Shown here piece by piece: positions 13,317-26,800 of a DNA stretch of 64,000 bases. A program made the translations under genes and the position numbers. The stretch covers positions 1 to 64,000 of the forward strand of contig NW_026971290.1 in NCBI RefSeq assembly GCF_963678635.1. The letters run 5' to 3'. The notes under the pieces were generated by a model. That model ran no database searches, had not been told where the DNA came from, and saw only the letters and a list, made by a program, of their open reading frames with translations. The first letter of the stretch is position 1, and each line of letters opens with the position of its first letter. The DNA is from Symsagittifera roscoffensis. Its lineage: Eukaryota > Xenacoelomorpha > Acoela > Convolutidae.

Positions 13317-13550
13317 CAGGGGCGGATCTAGGATTTTCTCGAGGGGAAGGGGGTTCGAAGTTTTGTCGACCTTTTTTTAGGTCGACCAAATTGATTTTCC
13401 GAGCTCTCTCAAAGCACTAAAAAGGGCCTGTTCTGCGCCCTTTGAAAAAACAACTGTCCAAAAAGGCTTTTTTTTGGAAAATTTTGATTTAAGAAATCGC
13501 CTTTTTTTGAGGCCCCTGCAATATTACTGAGGCACCTGCATCCGCCCCTG
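13317..13550. mobile_element. 234 bp hAT-like non-autonomous element
   Basis: Begins CAGGGGCGGATCTAGGATTT and ends ATCCGCCCCTG. The flanks are CAATACTG (13309-13316) and CTATACTG (13551-13558), matching at 7 of 8 bases, the duplication length of hAT. Internal blocks are shared with the copies at 12.67 and 40.21 kb. Confidence 0.8.
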
Positions 13551-14215
13551 CTATACTGGGTTCTCAGGCAAAAAAAAAACACTGTTTTTGATTAGTATCA
13601 TTTTGACAAGAATTTTAACTGCTAAAAACAATTTGAAATTTTGGGGGCATGAAATTTCTACAATGATGATATCATTTTTTAGTAAGATGTTGGTTGCGTT
13701 AAGACAGTATCTTTGTATGTCCTTCATGGTCTTTTCTTCCATAGTGACAGAACTCTTGTCCATCATTTGACATTGAGTTATCTCGCTCCCTAAAACTTTT
13801 CTTTTCTACGAGCAGCCAAATTTTTGCAACAGAGTAAGAAAATCAGACCGAGAGAGTAAGAAAATCTCACGTTCCTTTCACGCATTTCACCTTTTCCTGA
13901 TTTGGATCTCAAAAATTATCATTTGTATAGAATCAATTGTGTGGTTGGGTTAACGAGAAAATGAAGCACCAACTTTGTAGAAACGGACAATTGAGCAACT
14001 AATTGACGTCCTACATTTCAACACACAACTTACCTGCCCTCGTTTGTTTTCAGTATTTGGAATTAAACAATTTGAGGATGCAATTAGCTTATTTTTCTTC
14101 AAATCTTTTCAGTTTTTTTACAAGTAATCTGAAAATGTTTACACAAATGGACAAATTAGATTCAGCAGCAATTTGGTTGAATGATTCAGTGCTATAGAAA
14201 CGATAGACATCGCCA

Positions 14216-14281
14216 TTTATTTTCTAATTCGAACTTAAAATAGACCAAATAAAACACAATACAAATTTGATTGAATTTATT
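14216..14281 (-). promoter_or_regulatory. Two candidate polyadenylation signals of RECK
   Basis: Minus-strand AATAAA at 14276-14281 and 14216-14221, about 190 and 250 bases past the RECK stop codon. This is a normal distance for a 3' UTR. The motif is frequent by chance in AT-rich DNA. Confidence 0.45.
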
Positions 14282-14469
14282 GCAAGTTTTTGAAAATTTT
14301 GAAGTATAAAACAAAAATATCGACTTTGGTATTCAAAAGTGGGATTGGTTAAAAGACCCTGTTTGGTTTTCAACTCGCTAATCAATTGATTTGATCAATT
14401 ACGGCGCGAGTTTAATTTGTATAATTTTAATAGTCTGTCGGTCCAAAACTTGGTTTCAAAGGCATTCGG

Positions 14470-14811
14470 TTAACTGAACAGTTCGGCTGAGTTTGTAACT
14501 AGCAGTTTGTTCATCATCTGCATGAACATTAATGTCACAAAAAGTTTGGTCGAAATGGGGTTTGTGTGAATGGTGCTCCAGGTCGAATCAGTCATCTTGA
14601 CGAATGACTGTTCGAGGTCAGCGCCTGCTACAGGGAACAAGTGGATATTGCTGATGATGGAGACGTCTCGCTTGGCGAACATGGATATAAGTCGTTGGGC
14701 CTCGTCGTTGCACGCCTGCACTTGGGACGACGAGGGGTCGCTGAAGGGCACTGTGAACAGGAGAGTGACTGAGTCGTCGAGGCTCAAGTGGCCGAACACG
14801 TCACATTGTGG
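14470..14811 (-). CDS. RECK: RECK last exon: C-terminal domain and tail
   Basis: Acceptor tctgctttag, phase 0 in, TAA stop at 14470-14472. It begins PQCDVFGHLSLDDSVTLLF (human PQCDVFGYFSIESEIVILI), and QACNDEAQRLISMF matches human EACNKEAEKIESLI. The tail carries a moderately hydrophobic stretch LFVTLMFMQMMNKLLV followed by NSAELFS. This is a poor GPI signal compared with the human all-hydrophobic end. Confidence 0.95.
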   Translation of the reverse strand, partial: PQCDVFGHLSLDDSVTLLFTVPFSDPSSSQVQACNDEAQRLISMFAKRDVSIISNIHLFPVAGADLEQSFVKMTDSTWSTIHTNPISTKLFVTLMFMQMMNKLLVTNSAELFS

Positions 14812-17800
14812 CTAAAGCAGAAAAGCAATCAGATAACAACGGATTCCTTCTTTGTTGATCGCATCAACGAACACAGAAATAATGTTTTTTTTAAATCGAT
14901 ATGAGACAATTTTTGTAATTAAAAAGTGACCACACTGTTCTAACGACACTGTTATTTTGACCGTTTTCGGATTTCCACAAAAGTAAAAGCAGATATACAA
15001 GTGCAATGTCAAAACCATTTAAATAACCGACTGGATAATTTTTTCAAAATCTCAACAAACTTACAACTGAATACGAAAACTAAATTTGGTCCAAATGATG
15101 ATTACAAGCAAAAATGGAAAAAAAAGCTTCCACTAAAGAAACATTAATCATATATAAACCAAGCGATGTAATAAATAAAAATTGTGGTTTCTGCGATTCG
15201 CAAAGGATCTATGCAAGGCTATCAGACCGGTCGACGCATAGACCGTTTCTTTTATTTCCCCACAATATATACTGACATCGTGTACAACTTTGACATCGTA
15301 TAATAAAATTTACTTATATTTGTTAGTAGAACTTTAACGTACCAAGGTGATCTGTTGTCTGACAGCTAGCACTACGTCCCTCACAGTGTACTGGTCGGCT
15401 GGGTTGTCCGAATAGTTGCCCCTTAGGGTTAAGTGCACCATGTCTACCAAATCTGGCACTAGGATTAGTCTGGCTACTGACCCACAAATGGGACAGCACA
15501 CTCCAAATGCATGCACCCCCTGACAGAAGGCGGGGAGGGGGGCACAGGAGTCGCCTATCTTGTAGCACTGGCGGGGCTCCTTGTCCGCTGAAAAGAAACC
15601 CAGTCATGGTCCTTATTTCATTAACATCCAGACAAACTATTGTCCAGAGGTAGAACGGAACAATTTTTAAATTTCTGTAAGGGTCTGAGAACTCAATTGA
15701 AGTTCTCATTGTTGCTTTTAGCGTTTTAGCATTTTAAAAATTCGGTTGAATCGAAATTTAATTTTTTTACATTGGTTGTCATTTTACCAACTCCAATAAA
15801 TCTTTTTGGCCTCCTTTTGCGTCCTTTAAGAACCGAATAAAAATTTTGCGTGCCGCGTGTGAGTGTTTTGAGGGGGAAAGTGGACTTCAAAATTTTTATT
15901 AATTTTCCGTTTGGTTTTAATCATGGTCATACATTGTTGTATGGCAAGTGGTGCGAAACTCGCTTCGCCTCTATGTTAAAAAAAGCCTCGCGCCTTCAAA
16001 ATATAAACTGACAGAGATATTGTGGGAGTGCACTCACTGATCTGGGTGGCGAAGTCCCTGCATCTGCCGGGGTAGTCGACCAACACTCTGTCGTAATAAG
16101 CGGCACAGGGGGAGGAGTAGGAGTGGCCATTAGTGCCACACACCTGTCGCAACTCACACATCTGGTCACACCTGCAACACGAGAAACAACAAACATCAAC
16201 ATGGTATCCTTTCAGTGAAGACTAATCAGCTGAAAGAAGACTCTGTTAGGAAAAGAAGACTCTGTTAAGCACTGTTTGGCTCTTTTACCTATAAGTATGA
16301 TACCCTCATGCAACCATCAAAAGACTTTCTGGGCTGGGTATTGATGCTTCACTCTGAAGCAGCGAGGACTACTCGACTGTCAACTTAATTGAGAATTAGA
16401 CTGAATCAGGATTTATTCAATTTATATTTATGGCATATTTCATGAGCCCAGTAAAGGAAGCTTACAGATAGAAAGTTTTTAGCCAAGAAGAAAAGCGCAA
16501 GTTTAAGAGGATTTAAAACTTTTTGTTTTTCGATTTCATTATGGAACGCGAGTCCAAACATGAACGCGAGCCCAAATAACTTATTTACCAGACTAAAAAA
16601 TTAGAGTCATTGTGATAGATTTTATTTTCTGTAAGGTTTTTCGTCATTGATAAATAAGTGTAAATGGAATGACAAGCATTTTTTTCAGAGACTCCAATAG
16701 TTGAATTGAATGATACGCTTTTTTCGTATGGAGCTCAACCCGTGAATTGAAACACGAAGATAGATTCCTACCTTCCTGGGTACGATATCTCCACGGCCCT
16801 TCCCGAGCTGGAATGAGGCAAGTCCACGTCACACCTAGATGCATGTGTGTTGCCCTGTTCGTCACACACGTGTTGTCTGCAGTCGTCCTCCCTAACACAT
16901 CTGTGTTGTATACACTCGTAGTTCTTCGTCAGACACACTTCCCGGTTGGTCACACATTTGAACCCCACAGGACACATCGACCTCCAACATCTAAACCATA
17001 CAAGACCGTCAATTAGTTCATCAAATTATGTGCTCTTTCCTATTTGTTAGACTTTTCTCCTTATACAAGCTCAATAATTGCTAAGACCTGATCCGAAATT
17101 TTCTTGGTTTCGTTAAAATCAGAAGTCACATGGTTTAACTTATGGTTAAATTTGTTGTACAATTTGTTGGTTGATATGTTTCGATTTACTACGTAGTGCT
17201 ACGTGACACCATTACAACCAGCCTCTTCCCTAGTACTTAAAAAATTATGGCCCACAAGGCTGCGATTTTTGTATTATGGCGTCTAAAAAACTGCTGGGGG
17301 TTATGATTATTCTAGAGTACAATTTTCTGCTCAATCGTACTTCTAAAAGGGTTTACAAGAATCGATGCTGCACTTCGCAAACACACAAGAAACATGGCTG
17401 CTCGTATCTAAGCGGAGCCCTGAATTTTCTGTCTGCCATTTAACTTCTATGAAATAATTTTTGGTTCAAACATTTGATGAATTTTTTGTGAAAATAATTA
17501 TTTTTTCTTCGTTCTCTTCATTCCCCCACTTGTTTATAAATATGACCGTTTCTTTAAAACTTAGCAATTTACATACCTTTTGCGGGCCTCACAGGGTCCC
17601 AGCTGGTACTGCCGGATCCCGAGTGCCTCAGTGACCTGGTCGTTGGGATATGTCCTCCCATTGGATGCACATGACGCCAGATACTCGTCATCCGCATTGC
17701 TGGGCATTCCAGTGAACTCGAAGCCATACCTTCAAAACAACTTTCTTGAAACAAACTGAATTATATGGATGATCTATATCGAAGATATATGGAAGAAAAA

Positions 17801-20800
17801 AGAACTCAATAAGCTAAAAGCAACATTGAAAAATTATTTGTTGATTATTCGTACACATATATTAATGGTTTCAAATTATCGTTATCATCAACATAACGAC
17901 ATACATAAGTTCCAAGCAAAAACTAATGACGTACTCATCAATCACACATGAGACTTATTTAAAAAACTGGTCATACTTGTTGAGGTTGTCCAGTTTGTAG
18001 TCTGTGTGACAGAGTCGCTTGGTGCAGTAGCTGACTGAGTCGAGACAGGAGCAGAAGTTGCACTCGAACATGTAGTCTGTGGCGGCTAATGATGACCTTT
18101 TAGACCTCTCTGTAGCACTCACAGTCACCACTGCAACCAAAACAATAAGAACAATTTATACAAGTTTCAAAATTTTGTATTGTTTCAAAGCAATTGATAA
18201 GATCTTCGTTTCATAGACCAGCCAAAAAGTATATCTTGAATTGTGCGAACATTGAGTCGAATTTCAGGTAAAAAACGCATGCAAAATAATTGATTGAAAA
18301 TACTTTTATGAGAATTTAGCAATATTTTTGAGAGTGTACAAAATAAAGCCTCACGCAGCAAAAATCTACGTTATTTAAGTCAAGTAAATGAGATTAATAA
18401 AAAAGAAAATTGAAAAAAAAAATGTTTTGAAGCAATGTCTTAAAAAACTAACTGGATTTATCAGTGGCTCCGTTGACTGCAATAATTTTATCACTGCTGT
18501 CTTTGGAAGGAATGGGACATGTTTTACGCAGTCCCAGCTCACACTTGGCCTCTATGAGGTGTTTGGGGTCCATGTCACAGTAGAAACTGGTCTGCTCCGG
18601 GTTGATGTGTTCCACGCAACGACACACCACACACTGTTTTATACCGTCAAGGTCGTTGTTAGTGATGACCAGGTCTCCCGGCAGAAACATCATGTGGATT
18701 GTGGTCCAGGCTTGCACACTGCAACCTACAATTAATATTCATTTACTAGAGGAGAGTCATACATATACAATAAGTTAAGACAAGTAATGAAACTGTATCA
18801 TGCAAAAAGCTATTCAGCTTATCGAGGCATGACCCTGAAAAACCTAAGAGAGAAGTTGCGAGATAATATCGGGTTTGAACAGCGCGAATAAAAAAACTAT
18901 TACATCGGTGTTATCGTTAAGATATAGACAATTAACATCAATTGTCCACAACCGCTTTCCAAAAAAAAATCTAACAAGTACATATGATATCGAAAAAACC
19001 ATACTTTAAAGTAATGTAATTATCACAAACATTTAGGTAAAAAGAGGATAAACAAAGAATATTACTGTACTAATGAAAAACTTATCAAAGTTCGACTATT
19101 TCAAAACTATCAAATATTGGAGTTTATCAATAATTTCCCGTAGCAACGATTCTCGTTAAAATTTGAACGCAACTTAAATACTAGAGTAATTATTCTTGAA
19201 TTATAATTTGCCATTTTTTCGTATCATAACTTTTTTGCGGATCATTACAACTATCAGGGTCATTTTGAAATGCCTTGAGCAAGTATATGAAACGATTGAA
19301 ATTATGCGACACTGTTTTGTATGCGCCATAGCATAGTAAAAAAAACGATCTCAGCGAGCTTGAGGGAACTCCACCCATCAGCCAGATACAGTTGATGTTT
19401 TGTTTGACTCTGTGTACCTCTGTTGCACTTGTTTGGCACGGTGGAGGAAGAGTAGCGATTGAATGAGGTCTGCAGAGGGGGGCGGGACACCTCACACACT
19501 TCCCTGTCTGACTCACGACACATGTTGCTGCTCGAACAGGGGTAGGTAACTTGGCTCTGCGGGTAGAGAGTCAGTGGGTAGTCCCCGTTGCTACTCTTCT
19601 GCCCACGAATCTCTGAAAGACAATACATGCATTCGACCAAATCAAAAAAACATCCAAACAATTTTGTTTTACTGATTGTTTTTCAATTTGTTCATGAGAG
19701 AGCGATGCAATTTTCCAAAATCGGCTCTATTTAATCAAAATCGGTAACGCATTTCAATGAAATTAATGTCGCAAATTCTCTTTCTTGTCAAATGGCATTA
19801 ACTAGATTATCAACGTTTGAAGTAAAAACTAATCAAAAGCGCCAAAAATTATCGAATCGAAATCGCAACTGTTTAGTGAAAAAAGTTCCTTTTTAATTTG
19901 CACTCACCACTTAGAGCGTAAATAGACACACACTCCTGCTGTGCAGCTGCCTGTTCATTGTTGAACGTGTCCTCGTTGACCTTCTTCTCTCCTAGTATCA
20001 TGGTGCATTTCTTCTCTGCGTAGTCATTTTGGTCTGATGCATTTGCACACTTAGACAGTAGACGGTAGCAGTCGTCCCTAAAACAATCAGATGTTTCAGC
20101 CAATGACACAAATTATGTATTAGATTTTTCTGGTACTCTATCCAAGAAACATATCACTTTTCAAATACTTTAAGAAAAAATAAAGCAGAAGCTCATTGAA
20201 AAATTCGTAATGAAGTCATTGACAAATGAATGAAATTAATACAGTACGTTTTTGACCACTGAAGAAAATATCAACAATTTTAACATTTCCGTTTGGTATT
20301 TACAGAAAACTGTTCACAAGTTCACGGCTTACCAGCAAATTTTGGACGTCTGGACCCTGGAGCAGGGTTTGATGGTCAGTGCACATGCTATTGCTCTGAA
20401 CACTTGTGGGTCACAATTGGATATATCGTTCAGCGGGATCTTCAGCATATCGTTTTGCTCTGTGGTCGCTTTCTTGCTAGAAGTGGTCGCGTCATCATCT
20501 GCTCCTTCTTCCAGGTGTTCGAATGAAATGGCGTTCTCCCTCACCCACTTGGCGAAGAGGGAACTGGCCGCCTGGTCTGCTTCGTCTGTACATCTTCGGA
20601 ACGTGAAGTCGGGTCTAGAACGAAGACAAAATTTCAAAATGCTAGTAGATAAGATTATATATTTTACGGGGATGTTATGTTTAAAACAGTTTTTTTTTTA
20701 TATTAGATTACAGTTTCTGAAGCTGGATCGCTGATTTTATAAACTTTTAGGTGGAACAAAACAGAAAAACCACATTTTGTTTAAGTTTAAGATCATTTAT

Positions 20801-23800
20801 CCACGAGGGATAGGACCAACATACGAGCTGTACAGCCCATCACGGCGAACCGCTGTTGTGCCCCTGCTTAAGAACTACATGCAATTTTTTTTTTGGTTAT
20901 TTTTTTGGGCTGGGTAATGTTGCCTCACCCTCAAGCAACGAGCACGGATCATGGTGGGCCTCGAACATCCGACCTTTCGATTGAGAGGCGGAGACGTAAC
21001 CACTTCACCACTGCTCCCCTGTTCAAAAATATCGTGTTCAAAAATATCACAACTGGGTCTTTTCGTTTCAATAAATCTTAAACTACGAACAAAATGGTTG
21101 GTAAATGTTGACCAAATGTTTCCAATAGATATCGGCAGAGTACCCAACAGTGATGGTAACTAACTGATTGTTGAATGAAGAGCAGAAGTTCATGCGTGAA
21201 CAACCGGGTCTGCACTGCCCGGCCACTATGTTCTGCACACAAGAGATAGCTGGACGAACAGACTCTTTCCGGCCACATTGCAGATCGAAATCTTCCGCCA
21301 AATTCTGTGCTCCTCTACTTGAATCCTTCGAGAAAATCTACAACACAAAGTTTCCTTGTAAACAGGAGCCGTTTTTTTCTGGGTAAGGGGGTGCCCCTTA
21401 ATTTCTCAGGAACTCGATACCCTCGCCAGTGTCTCCAACTTGCAACAACTTTTCAACATTCACCGTCACCCTCAATCAGCACTAGATTAGATTCATCTTG
21501 CATATATGGTTTAGACAAATTATCGAAATTGATCAAAAATTGATTCCAAGCAGGGATTGGAATTGATGTTTACAAAAGATTTAAAATACCTATCTTGTCA
21601 AGTTTTCTTTCAAAACATATAATTGCGCGAATCGGATTTTTTCAGGTGGAAAGGTTTTTTACTCCAAGTCAAGCATTTTTTTGTGTCCACATTTAAAAAA
21701 AACTGTTGAAGTCTCGAATATTAAGTAAATTATTGAAATATAGAAACACCAAAATTTAATCTCAATGCCCTTAGAGACTCAACGTCACGCCTCAGGTTTC
21801 AATGATTCGAATTCAGTTGAAAAAAATAGGAGGGGCCGTCCAATTAAAACCATTTTCGTCTGAAATAGTAGTAAATTCGGTCTTGTCTGGGTCTTAGTTT
21901 ATGTCAAACTGTACAATTAGTTTTCAACTTGTCATAACAAATGGCAGAATTTAATACATAATCATGTCAAAATAACTGTTCGCAGATAAAAGAAACATTT
22001 CGATGTTTTGATTGTGACCAGTAAACATGACCAGTTTCACCTCTGCATTCCGTCAAACTTATTCCAAATAAACTCAAATACCATAATCAAAGAAGGGAAT
22101 TCAGAACACCTTTAATCGAAAAAAAATACAATTCTCGTAATCCTTATATCATGTTCATTGGGATCAAAGTCTATGCCGTGTTTTGACTAAACATAAATTA
22201 ATGAAGGTCTTTTCATTTTTGCCATCATTGACATTTTTGCCATAAATAAAAAAGATATATGATCGTCTACAGCCCAAGGAAAAGAAACATTAAACGTCGA
22301 CAAACACCCAGAGAATACACAAATGAGGTATCGCATGAAAAATCTTTGCGTGTTTGAATCAGATTTCATGTCAGAATACTTCAAAAATGTCGGTGTCGAG
22401 AAAAATCACTTAAAATCAAAATTTCGTTCCTTTATGGCATACTTTATACAGCACTATCTGACATTTTTGACAAAAAGTATATGTACCAAAACAATGATCA
22501 TCATTTAAAATTTAATTTGTCTTCAAATGAGGCTAAATTGCTCTCTTACCACTCTGCACTTGTCGTTGCAGCTCTGGTCTTCTTTAGGGAGGAGGTTGCA
22601 GCAGTATAGCCCCAGTCCATTCATGGCCGGCAGCTGGAATGAGAGACTCAGGGAGGGATCAGTGGGCACTTTGCTACCGCGGGGGAACTTGTTTAGCTCT
22701 AAAATATATAACGAGTTTGAGTGGCTTATCTTGAGCAAAAACGCCCTGAAGCTACTGAAACTTTAAAATTGTGTTATTGTAAACAAAAACCATAAGAGTG
22801 CATATAAAAATTTGGATTCATATAGATTATTAGCTTTCTTTTTAACATTTCTGAATGGGTAAAATACCTTGATCAAAAAAGAAAACGTTTCATCAGAACG
22901 AAAATAAAATTTCTGTCCAAAACAAAAATATCAAGAAAAGTGTAGTAAAATTCACCTGCAACTTTGAGACAGCTCTTTAGGTGCAGTATGGCCTCTGAGG
23001 CATCGGACACTGAGAATGAAGTAGCTGTAGTCTGGGTGTCCACACAATTGGCCTCTAGATTAGCGTAGGATATCCTCACATCCAGGGTCTGCAGGTGTTC
23101 CTTGCATTTGGCCTGGGAACATGTCCATGACTGGTAGTTGCGGCTGGCGATCTCGTCACAGCAGGACGTGTCTAAAATGGACACAGCGTGTGTTCATTGT
23201 TAATTACAAGAAAATTATTTATTTTCTGAAGTCTGCTCGAAGCTCAAAAAGAATGTGTGATAGGTTCCATAACTATTGCATCAAGCATTGAAAAGGTACA
23301 AATCAAGAGCGTTATCAACCAGAATCAGTTTTTATTTGCGACCATAACCTTCGCAATGATTCATGTTCATTGCTAATTTCTATTGAACTCGTGCTTTGTT
23401 TCATGGAGACTAAGATTTCGCGATGCAATAATCGGTTCGAATTCGACACGTTTACTACATCGATCATAATTTTTCTATGCATTGCATATTGTTTTCACGT
23501 TTTTTTCTACATATCATAAACTTCAATTAAGTGACTTACATCGGGTGCCCTTGTGGTACTGTAGCTCCTCAAGCATCTCGGAGAGGTCTTTGCCAGATGC
23601 CTCAAGACAGTCTTCCCCAATACTCCTCACTGTCTTGTTCAACTCCTCAGTAGGCTCCGACACTATGTTGCTGCAACAAACACGAACGTACTTTATCTAT
23701 TAACACTTTTTCTGATCCAACATTTCACAACTTGTAAACGTAACTCAAATAATAGTACATGAAACTAATTACATGAAACTAGTCACGAAACCCTAAAACC

Positions 23801-26800
23801 GAAAAGTTAAAACTAATCATGACACTAAAAAACGAAAAAATATTTTTTTTTTCAACAAAAAAGCGACCAAAATGGGCATGGTGCACTGCTACTACTCTGC
23901 AAGTCCATTGTCCTGAAACAATTATCCTATATTGTTTAAATGAAACAGTAATGCTCAATCTTACTCTAGAAGTTCTTGGCACAGTCTGATACATCTGGAC
24001 TTGTTATTGGGGTATTTGGTCTTGGTGCAAGCTTTGTAGGCACTCTTCAATGTGTTCAGACAGTATGACACTCCCTCTTGGCTCTTACACGTGCTCTTTA
24101 TTGTATTCGTGGCCATACCCTGAAACATATAAAGTATTTTAAGAAATTAACTAAAAATTTAGCACTTTAAATTTCAAGCCAGCAATTTTATATAGATAAA
24201 AAAAGTATTTACAAAAAAAAGTCATTTAGAACCAATAAAATGTAATCAATTTACTAAAATCAAAAAACCTAGGTAGTAACAAAGATTTTTCGCATCACAG
24301 TTATCACACGGGCAAATCGACAACCTGTAGCTAGCTAGCGTGCAACTGCTAGCAACAAGTTCAATTGTTTCTGGGAAGGATAATCGCACCGTAACAGTCT
24401 GTCGGATCTGTCAAAATTAAATTGAAGGTTCGACTTATTGTTTCTGAATGACTCTGCGAAACCAATCTCTCACGTACGTCAACCACTTACCACTTAAAAT
24501 TGGTTACAAATGCAGAGTCATAGCTAGCTTTGGGTTCGAGACAGCACTGTATAGTAATCAAATTTAAAATGAGTTTCTCTACAAAATCATCGGAATGGGT
24601 CGAGTGATATACCAATTGAAGCCTATTCACTCGTAATTCGAACATCAAAAACTTTTCAAAATTTTTTTTGATGTTCTGAAATTTTGGTTTGAAGTTTTTG
24701 ACTTTTATTTCAATTTCGAGCGAATACAGCGAGCAAGCAGTCTTACAACAGCCTGTTTATGCTTAATTTAAGCCCTGAAAACTCAATTTTAAGAAGGTAA
24801 ATATAGTTTCTGGAATTTTTAGCGCCATTTTGCGAACCATAAATTTAAAAAATCAAAAAACCCTATATTTCTCTGATAATTTTGTTTTTCTAGTCTTTTT
24901 CTACAAATTTTTTTTCCAATTTGCCAATATTAGTATGACTGTCGAAGATACCTAAATTATAGTTTTACATCAGATCCTTTTATCCCACCACACTAATTTG
25001 AAAAAAAGGTTTTGTTGTTTTTTAAAGACTATAATCGGAATATTCTGTGCTACTGTGATACCCGACTATCCTTGTTTTTAATTCAAACTGAATGGTTTGA
25101 TGATTGAAAGTCCTTTTTGATTGATAGTCATTTTCCATTATATTGTTTCAAAACTTAAGTTTGAATTTTTTAAAAGCTTAATTATGTTTTGCATCATTGC
25201 CAGAACCCACCATAACTAATCTTTTTATTGACGACTGCAAAAATTTAAAAAGATGCTCCAATTTAAAAAGAGCTCAAATTTAAAGCTGAGCTCAAATTTA
25301 AAAAGATATTTTACCTGTGATTATTTTTCGAAAAGTTATTTATGGGGGGGGGTTCGAAAAGTTATGGGGGGATTGCTAATTTGGTATAACTAACGCGCGA
25401 CATACATTGTGCTATCAACGCGTAAGCGGAGAGTTAATCCGTCTTAAAAAATCGTTCCAAATTTAATTGAGGCATGCTATTTGATCTATTGAATAAATTG
25501 TATTTTTTTACAGCGTGTATAGGAATGATTTCTACAATGTCTTTTGAAAATTTAACCTCTTTCTACAAGCGAACGCTACACCATAGACCTTAAAAAACAA
25601 TCGGAACATTCAGGGCTTCGTCCTACTACTAGCAGTCTTGTTGATTTTTTTTAGTTTCGGTAGAAAAAAATGATAATAATGAATTTTAATGTTTGAAGAA
25701 GCCCATTTAACAAAAAATCCTCTGCTAAAGAGATAAACAAGACTGCTTGTATGTAGTCTTCTGTCAGAGTGGCTGCAGTGAGTTTTGAATATAATTTCAA
25801 TGAAGTTTTAAAAATTTGAAAAAAAATTTCTTAAAAAAATTTCTCTCTCAAACCCAATGTGAAGTACACAAAGATATATTCGGACAGTTAGTACTAGCTC
25901 ATTATTAGTATCAATTAGCGTCAAATTATTCAAATTGGAAAACATTTCAAGCCAAATTAATTCGCAGCATTAAATTATGCCAAGTTTCTTTTTTTCAAGC
26001 CCCCTAAAATTCCCAAAAGGTCGAAATTGGTCTGAATAAAAATCCACCAAGCATAATTAGTGTCAGTTTCTTCGAAACACTCGGAACCATAAATTTACAC
26101 GCAATAAAGCAGCATACTTTTAACGGCCATACTTATAATTGAGCCTACTTAGCATAATTTTTTTTTTGTAAATTCAGATCATTTTTTTTCTCTTATTCAA
26201 CGAAGTTGATCAAACTTATTTCGTCTCGTTTGAAAATCTGGCTGAAAATTGTATGTAACCTGCATCGTTTTAAGTGGTCTTACCGATGCCTCAGCAAGCG
26301 AGCATTTGCATTCGGCGTCGGAATTTTTCCTCCAATCGCACGAACACACTTCAGCGCCGACAGCATTCCAGTCGAAACTTATCTCAGTGGTATCCGAAAT
26401 CACATAGGGCAGAACTGATAAGAGGAATATAGTCGCCAGTAAAATAAAACTACGCGTCATAAATAGGAAAACCATCGCTTAAATCGAATTTAGTTACAAA
26501 GGTAAAATGAGGGTAATATAAATGATCTCCTTTCGACCCCGGATAAAGTTGAGCAAAAAAGGGGTAAAATAATTTGATTATTATGATTTGATTGTCGATT
26601 TTATCGTATATTTAAAGACGTTCGTGGAAGCGCCAGTTTAGAAATCTGTCTAAATTGAAATTGAACATAAGCTGTTGTTGCCGACCTTGAATTTTTCAAG
26701 CGATTTTAAAGGCCAAAGTTTTTAAGAATTCCTACGAATAACCAGAGAACCAGAAGACAACAACAATTTTTTAACCAAATGTGAACTCAAATACTTGGAT

